Assembly: GCF_013912375.1 (NCBI RefSeq) | Contig: NZ_JACETV010000004.1 | Span: 372,001 to 436,000 of the forward strand | DNA: 64,000 nt | From: Emticicia sp. BO119 | GTDB lineage: Bacteria > Bacteroidota > Bacteroidia > Cytophagales > Spirosomataceae | Reading direction: 5' to 3' | Shown here: positions 35,028 to 43,844 of the stretch, in pieces | Position numbering within the stretch: position 1 is the first letter of the stretch | How the letters are laid out: each line of letters opens with the position of its first letter | Program-made: the position numbers and the translations under genes | The notes under the pieces: model-generated | Databases searched by the model: none | What the model was told of the DNA's origin: nothing | What the model saw: the letters and a program-made list of their open reading frames with translations, nothing else

Positions 35028-35095
35028 AATCAAGAAATAGCGATATACGATAATACACATAACTTTAGACGAAAGTCTTATAAAAATTAACACCA

Positions 35096-36004
35096 ATGGA
35101 TTTCGGAAAACTGCCGGACGTTTCAGGCGTAGATTTTACATTACCACCTGAAAATCCGATTACTGACAAAATACTATTATCGAAAAGCATAAATAAGCCC
35201 CTTGAGGTATATATTGGCCCTCCGATATGGGCCATGAAAGACTGGGTAGGTAAAATTTACCCTTCCAACGCTAAGGAAAAAGACTATCTCCATTTTTACA
35301 CCCGGCAGTTCAATACGATAGAGCTCAATGTAACGCATTACCAGATTCCTACACCTGCCATGATTGTCCGTTGGAAAGAGGAAGCTGTGAAAGGTTTTAA
35401 GTTTTGCCCTAAGTTTCCACAAGCAATCAGTCATGACAGGCAATTAATCGGTGCAGAAGCACTGACTGAAGAATTTTGTAATGCAGTATTACAATTGGGA
35501 GATAATTTGGGCAGAACTTTTCTGCAACTTTCGCCCATGTTTGAACCGAAGCAATTAAAGAACCTTGAAAGGTATTTAAAGTCTTTACCTGAAGCCTTTC
35601 CGGTTTCGGTAGAGTTCCGGCATGAGCAATGGTTTGCCAATAAAGCTATATGGAAAGAAACCTGCACTATGCTTGAAGAATTGGGGGTTGGTACGGTTAT
35701 GTCCGACGTTGCCGGCAGAAGAGATGTACTGCACATGACGCTTACGACCAACGACCTGATGCTACGCTTTGTTGGCAATGAGTTGCACCCGACAGATTAT
35801 AAAAGAACAGATGAATGGTGCCACAGAATAACAGATTGGATACAAAAAGGGCTGAGGAATATTTTTATTTTTATTCATTGCGGCGAAAATAAATATGCCC
35901 CGGAATTGACACAATATTGGATAAAAAAACTGAATAACGATAATAATTTACGTATAGCCGAACCTAAGATAACACCACAGGTTGTACAGGGGAGTCTCTT
36001 CTGA
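35096..36004 (+). CDS. DUF72 (YecE-like) TIM-barrel protein
   Basis: TIM-barrel protein of unknown activity, wide-spread in bacteria. Family landmarks: VYIGPPIWAMKDWVGKIYP (about 38-56), LHFYTRQFNTIELNVTHYQIP (spanning about 65-85), FCPKFPQAISHDRQL (about 102-116), FLQLSPMFEP, VEFRHEQWF (about 173-181) and FIHCGENKYAPEL near the C-terminus. No signal peptide. Follows the GH13-like gene by 68 nt and is likely co-transcribed, which may tie both to one sugar-related task. DUF72 proteins have been suggested to act on nucleic acids or sugars, but no reaction is established. Confidence 0.88.
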   Translation: MDFGKLPDVSGVDFTLPPENPITDKILLSKSINKPLEVYIGPPIWAMKDWVGKIYPSNAKEKDYLHFYTRQFNTIELNVTHYQIPTPAMIVRWKEEAVKGFKFCPKFPQAISHDRQLIGAEALTEEFCNAVLQLGDNLGRTFLQLSPMFEPKQLKNLERYLKSLPEAFPVSVEFRHEQWFANKAIWKETCTMLEELGVGTVMSDVAGRRDVLHMTLTTNDLMLRFVGNELHPTDYKRTDEWCHRITDWIQKGLRNIFIFIHCGENKYAPELTQYWIKKLNNDNNLRIAEPKITPQVVQGSLF

Positions 36005-36158
36005 AAAAATACTTGCATTATTACATCTAACTCTATAAATTGCAGAAAATTATACTAAGGTCTTGATTCAAATTTCATATTGTTTCAAAAAGATTTTAGG
36101 AAAAAAGCCATTGAAAAACAAAGATTTTTTTTCCTGACAAATTTAGCGAACAAATAAG

Positions 36159-36186
36159 CCCAGCACCTTGTTGGGTTTTATTTTTT
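36159..36186 (+). terminator. intrinsic terminator after the DUF72 gene
   Basis: CCCAGCA pairs with TGTTGGG (one G-T pair), 3-nt loop, followed by TTTTATTTTTT. It lies 155 nt after the DUF72 stop; the AT-rich space before it could be a long 3' UTR or a small RNA. Confidence 0.7.
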
Positions 36187-36229
36187 ATAAGACAAACCTA
36201 TTAGTAAAAAATACTATTTAAGAGAACAA

Positions 36230-36811
36230 ATGAAAAGCATTTTAGTGTATTGTGGAGCCAATTTCGGAAAGAACCCGGCCTTTAAAGAAGCAGCCGAAGC
36301 GTTGGGAGTGAGATTCGCCAAAGACAATATAAGATTAGTCTATGGCGCTGGAAGCGTAGGATTAATGGGAGTAGTTGCTGATGCTGTTTTAGCTAATGGC
36401 GGGCAAGTAACAGGGGTAATTCCGGATTTTCTGGTGAAGATGGAGGTTGGGCATAGAGGTTTAACCGAAATACATGTGGTAGAATCAATGCATGAGCGCA
36501 AAGCTTTGATGGAAAAGCTATGTGATGGGATTATTACCTTGCCGGGCGGTTTCGGAAGTATAGATGAACTTTTTGAAATATTAACCTGGGCACAATTGGG
36601 GTTACACCAAAAACCCATTGGCATTCTGAATGTCAACGGGTTTTATGATTTCTTATTGAAACAATTAGAAGTGATGGTGAAAGAAGGGTTCCTGAAACAG
36701 GAGAGCTGTGATTTGCTATTAGTATCAGATAATATCGATGACCTGCTACAAAAGATGGCAAACTTTCAGCCTACCCCGCATCATAAATGGTTGAAGAGAG
36801 GAGATACCTGA
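36230..36811 (+). CDS. LOG-family nucleotide 5'-monophosphate phosphoribohydrolase
   Basis: 'Lonely guy' (TIGR00730-type) protein that releases a base from a nucleoside monophosphate; in plants and some bacteria it activates cytokinins. Motifs: YGAGSVGLMGVVADAV (nucleotide-binding loop, about 38-53), MHERKALME (about 87-95) and LPGGFGSIDELFEILTWAQ (about 104-122), the family PGGxGTxxE with Ser in place of Thr. 193 residues. Cytoplasmic. In most bacteria the role is nucleotide clean-up; a hormone role is not implied. Confidence 0.92.
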   Translation: MKSILVYCGANFGKNPAFKEAAEALGVRFAKDNIRLVYGAGSVGLMGVVADAVLANGGQVTGVIPDFLVKMEVGHRGLTEIHVVESMHERKALMEKLCDGIITLPGGFGSIDELFEILTWAQLGLHQKPIGILNVNGFYDFLLKQLEVMVKEGFLKQESCDLLLVSDNIDDLLQKMANFQPTPHHKWLKRGDT

Positions 36812-37439
36812 TTATTCTTTTTTATCAATAAAAAATAATGTAGGGGATTCTTTTATATGTCTAATATAAACATTTTCATAATAATCGTTGGTCATTATAT
36901 CTATCTGATAATAGTGTTTCCCATAGTCTATCGCATTTTTTGCAAGTTTGCTTGTAAAAAAGCATGATATATCGCCTGGTTTATATTGTGATAATTTTCT
37001 GTTCGGAACTCTCTTTCCATTTGTCAATTATTTCCTGTGTAGGAGCAGATTTCTCAAAATACATGACTTTCATAGGCTTACTTTTTTCCTCTTCAGCCAA
37101 TTCGCTATACTTTTTAGGAGTGGGTAATCTGTTTTTTCCTGTAACCATTACTGTCGCATTCTGATAATTGACATCTTCCTTAGCCAGTTTATGAGATTTT
37201 AGACCTGAAGTAACAGTAGGAGGAGAGCTTAGCTTCAATTTAGTGGGTTCCTGTGCCATCAGTTGAAAATCAATCAGGCAAAAGGCCAGTGCGGCGAATA
37301 GCGGAAAGCATATAGCTTTACGTATAAAAGCTGTTGACTGGGAAGTGATTTTAGTCATCATCAATAATCGTTTTTTAGTGAGTTGTAAATTTAAGTTGCT
37401 TGTTAAAGTTAATCCAATCGCTTGTGAGGCTGGTTTTCT
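36812..37439 (-). pseudogene. remnant of a BlaR1/M56-type sensor peptidase gene (5'-truncated and frameshifted)
   Basis: Reading down the minus strand, a frame open from 37439 (stop just before it, no good start) gives QLTKKRLLMMTKITS, a membrane helix ICFPLFAALAFCLID-FQLMAQ, then AEEEKSKPMKVMYFE and TQEIIDKWKESS, stopping at 36981. A second frame, entered around 37027, gives NGKRVPNRKLSQYKPGD, FTSKLAKNAIDYGKHYYQ and NDYYENVYI, stopping at 36812. Together these look like the last transmembrane helix and C-terminal tail of a Bacteroidota BlaR1-like M56 peptidase, split by a frameshift, with the catalytic part missing. The remnant sits directly behind a BlaI-type operator and start (37409-37496). 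Family resemblance is from memory, not alignment. Confidence 0.6.
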
Positions 37440-37459
37440 TCAGTAGCGGATAGTTTCAT
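37409..37459 (-). pseudogene. start of a deleted blaI-type repressor gene
   Basis: ATG at 37459 opens MKLSATEE, the characteristic first residues of BlaI/MecI/CopY repressors (MKLT-x-x-EE), then runs out of frame as NQPHKRLD and stops at 37409. The rest of blaI and the front of blaR1 are gone; the deletion joins codon 8 or so of the repressor to the middle of the peptidase gene in another frame. An operator lies immediately upstream. Confidence 0.55.
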
Positions 37460-37460
37460 A

Positions 37461-37496
37461 TTCTACAATATTAGAGGTTGTTCTACAGATGTAGAA
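37461..37496 (-). promoter_or_regulatory. BlaI-type operator
   Basis: TTCTACA-GA-TGTAGAA (37481-37496) is a 7-bp perfect inverted repeat with the TACA-N2-TGTA core known for BlaI/MecI binding sites. A second, degenerate TTCTACAATATTAGA lies at 37461-37475 next to the orphan ATG. Confidence 0.6.
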
Positions 37497-37744
37497 ATAA
37501 GGAATTAAATTCCAAATTTTCAATAACTATTTTTTTAGTTCTTCATTTTAAAATTTAAAGAAGCATAACGCAACTGAGTTTACGCACTTAGAACATACGT
37601 TCATCCTCAAAAAATTCTGCTTTATCATTTAAAACTTTCTCTCTTTCCTGAACGTTAATAATTTTGCAGTCAACTACATTTTGTTTTATTATTTCCACAT
37701 AAAACATTTATTATCAACGGTAATTACTTGAAAAAATCCAATTT
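37497..37744. other. upstream region of the TonB receptor
   Basis: Roughly 250 nt, AT-rich, no gene seen. It probably holds both the old bla-type promoter (minus strand) and the promoter of the receptor (plus strand); no exact TAnnTTTG element was found for the latter. Confidence 0.4.
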
Positions 37745-40105
37745 ATGAAGAGAATACTCCTATTAGTTTTGAGCCTGTTTTACTTGACACAACTGTACGC
37801 ACAAGAAAAATCTACTGTTAGCGGTTATATAAAAGACGCTGCCAATGGCGAAGGGCTGATTGGTGTTTCGGTATATGTGCAGGAGCTTAAAACCGGAACT
37901 ACTACCAATGCTTATGGCTTTTATTCGCTTACGCTGCCTAAGGCACAATATAATCTGGTATTTACGTATGTAGGTTATGAAAGAGTGGTAAAAACTATTG
38001 ATTTAGTCACCCACGACGTGAAACTGGATATTGAACTCAAAGACGATTCAAAGGTCTTGCAAGAGGTGATTGTAACCTCTAAAAAGGCTGATGAAAATGT
38101 GAAGAGTCTGGAGATGTCAGTCAATAAAGTAGACATTAAAACTATCCAGAAAATGCCCGCCTTATTAGGTGAGGTTGATATTATCAAAAGCATTCAATTC
38201 CTGCCAGGTGTAACTTCCGTTGGTGAAGGCACATCAGGTTTTAATGTTCGGGGTGGTGGTATTGATCAGAATCTTGTCTTGCTGGATGAAGCTCCTGTTT
38301 ACAACTCGTCTCACCTGTTCGGCTTTTTCTCGGTTTTCAACCCTGATGCCGTTAAGGATGTGAAACTGATTAAAGGAGGTATCCCGGCACAGTATGGCGG
38401 ACGGGTCTCTTCTATATTAGATGTGAGAATGAAAGAAGGCAATGCCAAAAAGCCACAATTTTCTGGCGGTATTGGTAGTATCTTTTCGCGCTTTACCTAT
38501 GAGCGGCCTATCTTTAAGGATAAAGGTTCTTTTATTGTTGCACTTCGTCGTTCCTATATTGATATTTTAGCCAAACCTTTTCTGAAGGATGATCTGAAAG
38601 GTTCCCGTTTCTATTTCTATGACTTTACAGCTAAAGGGAATGTACGTGTAAACGATAAAAATACGCTCTTCCTGTCAGGTTATTTTGGCAGAGATACTTT
38701 CGGAGCAGATTTCGGCTTTAACTGGGGAAATGCAACCACGAGTTTTCGCTGGAATCATGTATTTAATAATAAGTTATTTCTGAACAATACTGTTTTCTAT
38801 AGCAACTACGATTACGCCCTCCAGACTGATTTAAAAAAGAAGAATACCCAGGATGCCTTCCGTTGGAAATCGAACATTATTACCTATAGCATAAAACCCG
38901 ATTTTACTTATTATCCGAATGCCAATAATACCATCACTTTTGGTGGACAACTCACCTATTATACCTTTAATCCGGGGCAAGCAGTAGCCATTTCAGGTGG
39001 AGTAGAGAGGTCCATTGGATTAGATGATAAATTTGCCTCAGAGGCAGCCTTATATGTGGGTAATGAACAGAAAATTACCTCTAAAATATCGCTACAGTAC
39101 GGATTACGCTATTCATTATATGATTATCTGGGAAAAGGCAATGCTCTGATTTTAGGAGAAGCCCCGGCCGAGGGTGAACGCCGGCCTGTAACAAGTAGCA
39201 CACCTTTTAACTGGGGGCAATCTATTAAGAAATATGGTAATTTTGAGCCACGTTTTGCCGCTAATATAGGTTTAGGTGAGAATAACTCAATTAAGTTAAG
39301 TTATAATCGTCTGGTGCAGTACCTACACCTGTTATCTAATACGACAGCTTCTTCTCCATTAGATGTCTGGACACCAAGTAGTAATAATATTAAACCTCAG
39401 CTATCCGATCAGGTTGCTTTAGGGTATTTCCATAATCTGGCAGATAATATGTACGAAACTTCGGTTGAGGTCTATTACAAGAAGCTATACAATCAGATTG
39501 ATTATATACGAAATGCAGATTTACTATTGAATCCTAATGTAGAGGGAGATTTACTCTTTGGTGATGGAAGAGCCTATGGAGCAGAGTTTTATGTAAAGAA
39601 AACCAAAGGTAAATTCAATGGATGGGTAAGCTATACTTTAGCCCGGACAGAAAGAAAGATACCAGGATTAAATCTGAACAATTGGTTTCCGAGCAGAATT
39701 GATAAAACGCATAATTTAGCCATTGTAGGTATTTATGATTTAAACAGTAAATGGACCTTCTCAACCAATTTTACCTTTAGCACAGGTACCCCGGCCAGTT
39801 TCCCGACCAATAAATATATATGGCAGGATATTGCTCTGCCTCACAACTACTACGATACCCGAAACACCTACCGTATTCCGGCTTCGCATCGTTTAGATAT
39901 TTCTGCCACCCGACAAAATAAACACGCTTTCTTTAAGAAAGGTACAAGTGAGTGGGTATTTTCGGTATATAATGTATATAACCGCCGCAATCCATTCTCG
40001 GTATTTGTACGACAAAACGAAAATAACCAGACCCAGACTGAGGCCGTACGTTATGCCATTTTCGGAAGTATTATTCCGGCAGTAACCTATAATTTTAAAT
40101 TCTGA
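37745..40105 (+). CDS. TonB-dependent receptor with carboxypeptidase-regulatory-like domain
   Basis: Outer-membrane active transporter. Signal peptide MKRILLLVLSLFYLTQLYAQ; N-terminal beta-sandwich (about 22-110; SGYIKDAANGEGLIGVSVYV, TNAYGFYSLTLP); plug (about 112-230) with SIQFLPGVTSVGEGTSGFNV, RGGGIDQNLVLLDEAPVYN and IPAQYGGRVSSILDVRMKEG; then a 22-strand barrel to the final YNFKF. 786 residues, shorter than SusC types and without a SusD partner. The following DUF4249 lipoprotein gene (31 nt on) is its usual partner in Bacteroidota, which suggests a two-gene uptake system for an unknown ligand, perhaps a metal complex or peptide. Confidence 0.92.
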   Translation: MKRILLLVLSLFYLTQLYAQEKSTVSGYIKDAANGEGLIGVSVYVQELKTGTTTNAYGFYSLTLPKAQYNLVFTYVGYERVVKTIDLVTHDVKLDIELKDDSKVLQEVIVTSKKADENVKSLEMSVNKVDIKTIQKMPALLGEVDIIKSIQFLPGVTSVGEGTSGFNVRGGGIDQNLVLLDEAPVYNSSHLFGFFSVFNPDAVKDVKLIKGGIPAQYGGRVSSILDVRMKEGNAKKPQFSGGIGSIFSRFTYERPIFKDKGSFIVALRRSYIDILAKPFLKDDLKGSRFYFYDFTAKGNVRVNDKNTLFLSGYFGRDTFGADFGFNWGNATTSFRWNHVFNNKLFLNNTVFYSNYDYALQTDLKKKNTQDAFRWKSNIITYSIKPDFTYYPNANNTITFGGQLTYYTFNPGQAVAISGGVERSIGLDDKFASEAALYVGNEQKITSKISLQYGLRYSLYDYLGKGNALILGEAPAEGERRPVTSSTPFNWGQSIKKYGNFEPRFAANIGLGENNSIKLSYNRLVQYLHLLSNTTASSPLDVWTPSSNNIKPQLSDQVALGYFHNLADNMYETSVEVYYKKLYNQIDYIRNADLLLNPNVEGDLLFGDGRAYGAEFYVKKTKGKFNGWVSYTLARTERKIPGLNLNNWFPSRIDKTHNLAIVGIYDLNSKWTFSTNFTFSTGTPASFPTNKYIWQDIALPHNYYDTRNTYRIPASHRLDISATRQNKHAFFKKGTSEWVFSVYNVYNRRNPFSVFVRQNENNQTQTEAVRYAIFGSIIPAVTYNFKF

Positions 40106-40136
40106 TAAATCCGGCACTTATAACAAGACAAAAACA

Positions 40137-41039
40137 ATGAAAAATATATTTTTAAGCATACTGATAGCATTTGCCTCTTTTTCGCTCTTGTCATGCGAAG
40201 ATGTAGTAAATATTGATGTACAGGAGGGTGTATCACAATTGACTGTTGATGCCCTGATTACTAACAAAGCGCAAACTCAGACCATTAAACTCAGTCTTTC
40301 GCAAGCCTATTTTGATAATTCGCCTGTAAAACCTGCTTTAGGGGCAACAGTAACTGTATTTGATGAAGATAGCGTAGCGCATAATTTTATAGACCTCAAG
40401 AATGATGGAAATTATGTCTATGATGGCAAAACCAAACCTTTAGATAAATTAGGCAAGCAATACGTACTGTATATTAAATATCAGGGAGAAGAGTACGTAT
40501 CTTTATCGAAACTGAACAGAGTGCCAAAAATTGATTCAATTAATTATGCAGTGGAGAAGTTTCCGGTAAAACCAGACAATGGGCCTCAGGAAGGTTTTCA
40601 ACCCCAATTTTATGCGCATGATTTTGAAGGAGAAGGTGATTGCTACTGGATAAAATCGGCTAAGAATCATAAATACTTCAATAAGTCTAATCAGATTAGT
40701 GTAGCATACGATGCAGGTTTTAGCCCGGGGTCAAAATCAGATGGCTTGTTATTTATATTGCCCATCCGACAATCCTTAGGAGGAGAATTGTATTCAGATA
40801 AAGATACCCTGACAGTCGATTTGTATTCAATTACCAAAGAGCAGTTTTATTATTTACAGATTGTCCAGCAGGTATCTTCAAACGGAGGGCTTTTCGCTAC
40901 ACCATTGTCTAATATACCAACCAATATTATTAATTATAACTCTCAATCCACAAAAAAGGCAGTAGGTTTCTTTGGAATAATGGCCGTTAACTCAGCGGAA
41001 GCAGTGATTGATAAGGCTAAAGCCAAGCCTAAGGAGTAA
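40137..41039 (+). CDS. DUF4249 lipoprotein
   Basis: Outer-membrane lipoprotein with lipobox SFSLLSCED (Cys about 20). The beta-rich DUF4249 fold is recognised from VNIDVQEGVSQLTVDALITN, the NxPVKPALGATVTVFDED strand pair, DKLGKQYVLYIKYQGEEYVS and the C-terminal GFFGIMAVNS. 300 residues. It follows a TonB receptor gene by 31 nt; this pair recurs across Cytophagales, and the lipoprotein probably binds the ligand or caps the receptor, by analogy with SusD. The ligand is not known. Confidence 0.85.
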   Translation: MKNIFLSILIAFASFSLLSCEDVVNIDVQEGVSQLTVDALITNKAQTQTIKLSLSQAYFDNSPVKPALGATVTVFDEDSVAHNFIDLKNDGNYVYDGKTKPLDKLGKQYVLYIKYQGEEYVSLSKLNRVPKIDSINYAVEKFPVKPDNGPQEGFQPQFYAHDFEGEGDCYWIKSAKNHKYFNKSNQISVAYDAGFSPGSKSDGLLFILPIRQSLGGELYSDKDTLTVDLYSITKEQFYYLQIVQQVSSNGGLFATPLSNIPTNIINYNSQSTKKAVGFFGIMAVNSAEAVIDKAKAKPKE

Positions 41040-41054
41040 CATTTTTGTTATTAT

Positions 41055-41105
41055 TTTTGTAGAGACGTACGGTTCGCCGCGCAATTGCAATACGTCTCTG
41101 CAAAA
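41055..41105. repeat. TAGAGA...TCTCT palindromic repeat, copy 2
   Basis: Left arm TTTTGTAGAGACGTA and right arm TACGTCTCTGCAAAA pair over 15 bp with one G-T, around a 21-nt loop that holds its own palindrome GCAATTGC. It sits between the convergent DUF4249 and lutC genes, where it may act as a terminator. It shares its TAGAGA ends with the element at 18600-18626, pointing to a dispersed repeat family. Confidence 0.6.
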
Positions 41106-41111
41106 CAACCA

Positions 41112-41681
41112 TTATCCTCCATACAAAATCACCATCATACTTCTTGCGCCATGTGCGCCAATCACTAATGATTGCTCAATATCGGCTGTTTTAGAAGGAC
41201 CTGCAATGAATGCACCGTAACTACCTACGGTATCTAATTTCTTGTAGGCTTCGTGCATATTGGCTACTATCTGGCGTTTTTCGAGTACTAAAACTAAATG
41301 TTGAGTAATAAAAGGCAGTGCCCGGTTAATCATATTCACCTCCGGCACCCATATCGCTCCGTTTTCGGCAACACCTACTACTCCTTCTATTACCGCCAGA
41401 TCTACACGCTCTAAAACCTCTTTAGAGGTATTTTTATCTATCTCAACACTTGATTTTACGAGCTTTGAGGCTACGCTTTTTAAATCAGAATAATGGGTAT
41501 CAATTGCTCCCTGACAATCAGTTTTACTTTCTACTTCAATAGCGTGTCCACCAATGCCCGATAAAACTGTTTTGAACCTTTCTATGCTTCCATCTCCTTC
41601 AAAAGCCGGAATGGTAGGTAAGTCAATCAAAACCGGTTTATGGGCTTTAACACTGGCTAATATTTTCTCTCTGCTACTCAT
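41112..41681 (-). CDS. lutC: lactate utilisation protein C (LUD domain)
   Basis: Third component of the LutABC L-lactate oxidation complex, which turns L-lactate into pyruvate in the cytoplasm. The 189-residue LUD domain shows MSSREKILASVKAHKP at the start, DLAVIEGVVGVAENGAIWV (about 103-121), HLVLVLEKRQIV and the C-terminal GPSKTADIEQSLVIGAHGAR. I place the start at 41681, one base after the lutB stop, rather than at 41747 inside lutB, because homologues begin at this MSSR-type position. Last gene of the minus-strand rhamnose-lactate operon. Confidence 0.88.
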   Translation of the reverse strand: MSSREKILASVKAHKPVLIDLPTIPAFEGDGSIERFKTVLSGIGGHAIEVESKTDCQGAIDTHYSDLKSVASKLVKSSVEIDKNTSKEVLERVDLAVIEGVVGVAENGAIWVPEVNMINRALPFITQHLVLVLEKRQIVANMHEAYKKLDTVGSYGAFIAGPSKTADIEQSLVIGAHGARSMMVILYGG

Positions 41682-41682
41682 T

Positions 41683-43071
41683 TCAGGACTTTTTGTTTTT
41701 ACTATACCATTCCTTAAAGCTTTGCTTGGGTGCATCAGGCAATTCACGGGCTATTGCCCAGGGATTTAATCCTTTAGCGTGAGTCATGCCATGAGGCAAT
41801 ACTCTCAGAGCACTTCTCGCTAATTTGCCCCCTAAATCATATACTTTCGGCATAGCCAACATTTTTGCCAGCCCTTTCATCCCCCATTTTTTAGATGCTG
41901 GTAATTCATTTTCTTTCGATACCACCTGACGCCATTTATAGAGCTGTACATGAATATCTATCTTCACCGGGCATACATCAGAGCAAGAGCCGCACAAAGT
42001 ACTGGCAAATGGAAGTGAACTATACTTATGCAAATCAATATTAGGCGATAAGATTGCCCCAATAGGCCCCGGCACAGTAAAGTCATAACTATGCCCACCA
42101 CTACGCCGATACACAGGACAGGTATTCATACAAGCACCACAACGAATACATTTCAACGAATTTCTGAAATCTGAGCGGCCTAATTGTTGGGTCCGGCCAT
42201 TGTCTACTATCACAATGTGCATTTCTTTTCCTTCAGCAGGCTTGGTGAAATGAGAAGTATAGGTGGTAACAGGTTGGCCTGTAGCACTGCGAGCCAACAA
42301 GCGTATAAAGACTGATAAATGCTCTATTTTCGGAATAAGTTTCTCCATGCCCATACAGGCGATGTGCACATTTGCCAGATTAACTCCTAAATCAGCGTTG
42401 CCTTCATTGGTACATACAACGAAACTCCCTGTTTCGGCAACCGCAAAGTTGACACCCGTCAGGGCTACATCGGCTTCTATGAATTTTTGTCTTAGATGCT
42501 GGCGGGCCGCTTCTGTAAGTGCCTGTGGGTCTTTTTCACCTTTAGGTGTGCCTAAATGCTCATGAAAGGTTTCGCCTACGTCTTCCTTTTTTAAATGGAT
42601 AGCAGGCATCACAATATGGCTTGGCGGCTCATTTCTGAACTGTACTATGCGTTCACCCAAATCGGTATCTACTACTTCAACCCCATTTTTTTGCAAAAAA
42701 GGGTTCAGATGGCACTCTTCGGTCAGCATCGACTTACTTTTTACCATCTTGATAGTTCCGGTTTTATCTTTGATAGAAGACGCATTTCTGATAATGTCTA
42801 ATACGATCTGGTTATGCTCTTCACCATCAGTAGCCCAATGTACCTGTACACCGTTTTTTCTGGCATTTTCTTCAAACTGAAGCAGATAATTATCAAGATT
42901 ACTTAGCGTATGATCTTTGATTTTGGAGGCAAGCAGGCGTAATTCCTGAAATTCGGGAATTGGGTAAATGGCCTTATCTCTCTTCTGACGGACAAACCAC
43001 AATGTTTCGTCATGCCAGGTAGTCCGGCTAAAATCTCTGGCAAATTTCTCAGCTAATGCAGGGTGGTTCAT
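41683..43071 (-). CDS. lutB: lactate utilisation iron-sulfur protein B
   Basis: Electron-transfer subunit of LutABC. N-terminal LUD domain (about 60-290; GTIKMVKSKSMLTEECHLNP, VALTGVNFAVAETGSFVV), then a two-[4Fe-4S] ferredoxin domain with CIRCGACMNTCPVYRRSGGH (about 311-330) and CGSCSDVCPVKIDIH (about 361-375). 462 residues, usual length. Start overlaps the end of lutA by 4 nt (translational coupling) and its stop is followed by lutC after 1 nt. Its place downstream of rhaEW makes metabolic sense because that enzyme forms L-lactate. Confidence 0.95.
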   Translation of the reverse strand: MNHPALAEKFARDFSRTTWHDETLWFVRQKRDKAIYPIPEFQELRLLASKIKDHTLSNLDNYLLQFEENARKNGVQVHWATDGEEHNQIVLDIIRNASSIKDKTGTIKMVKSKSMLTEECHLNPFLQKNGVEVVDTDLGERIVQFRNEPPSHIVMPAIHLKKEDVGETFHEHLGTPKGEKDPQALTEAARQHLRQKFIEADVALTGVNFAVAETGSFVVCTNEGNADLGVNLANVHIACMGMEKLIPKIEHLSVFIRLLARSATGQPVTTYTSHFTKPAEGKEMHIVIVDNGRTQQLGRSDFRNSLKCIRCGACMNTCPVYRRSGGHSYDFTVPGPIGAILSPNIDLHKYSSLPFASTLCGSCSDVCPVKIDIHVQLYKWRQVVSKENELPASKKWGMKGLAKMLAMPKVYDLGGKLARSALRVLPHGMTHAKGLNPWAIARELPDAPKQSFKEWYSKNKKS

Positions 43072-43808
43072 GGTTGGCTTCCGTTCAAAATTTCTGCTAT
43101 GTGCATTACTTTTATTGGCACTTGTTGCCGTTTTACTATTCCTTCAAGATGCATCAGGCAAGACATATCTCCACCTGTTAGAACTTTAGTTCCATGACGC
43201 ACGTGGTCGGCTATTCTGTCTTGTCCCATGCGGGCTGACACGGCTTCTTCTGTAATACAAAAAGAGCCTCCGAAGCCACAGCACTCATCATTGCGTTCTA
43301 AGTGGGTTATTTCAATACCTTTTAGTTTTTTAAGGAGGGTCAGAATCTGCCCGCCTTTGTCTCCTGTAATTTCTGAGGCATTGGCCTGACGAAGCCCCCG
43401 CTGACCGTGACAGCTTAAATGCAAGCCTACTTTATGAGGGAAATGGACTGGAATTTCTTCAACTTTCAATACATTCTCAAGGAAATCGACTAATTCATAT
43501 ACGCCTTTTCTTACTTGTTGCACGGCAGGTGTCTGGTCTATTATATCGTAATGTTTGCGAACATGATAAGTACAACTGCCGGATGGAGTAACGATATATT
43601 CATAATCGGCAAAAGTGTCAACAAAATGATGATATACATCTTTTGAATCCTGTTCACAACCACTATTGGCCATCGGTTGCCCGCAACAGGTTTGTTGTAG
43701 CGGATAAGCTACCTCTACACCTAACTTTTCTAATAATTGCAGGGTATTAATGCCTACATTCGGATAAAACTGGTCAACATAACACGGTATAAAAAGGGCT
43801 ACTTTCAT
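43068..43808 (-). CDS. lutA: lactate utilisation protein A (CCG-domain iron-sulfur protein)
   Basis: CCG-type (Fe-S) protein related to the GlpC/heterodisulfide reductase family. Two cysteine-rich modules are visible: QTCCGQPMANSGC with SGSCTYHVR (about 39-84) and LSCHGQRGLRQ with DECCGFGGSFCI (about 133-195). 246 residues. With LutB and LutC it replaces the flavin-dependent lactate dehydrogenase LldD in many bacteria. Follows the DUF1080 gene by 36 nt, in the same direction. Confidence 0.95.
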   Translation of the reverse strand: MKVALFIPCYVDQFYPNVGINTLQLLEKLGVEVAYPLQQTCCGQPMANSGCEQDSKDVYHHFVDTFADYEYIVTPSGSCTYHVRKHYDIIDQTPAVQQVRKGVYELVDFLENVLKVEEIPVHFPHKVGLHLSCHGQRGLRQANASEITGDKGGQILTLLKKLKGIEITHLERNDECCGFGGSFCITEEAVSARMGQDRIADHVRHGTKVLTGGDMSCLMHLEGIVKRQQVPIKVMHIAEILNGSQP

Positions 43809-43844
43809 GATTCAAATACTAAATGATAGGCAGGTATGAATTTA

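Noticed and set aside
41682-41747. Upstream start for lutC inside lutB
   Set aside because: It would add 22 residues overlapping lutB with no match to the family start; the ATG at 41681 directly after the lutB stop is better.
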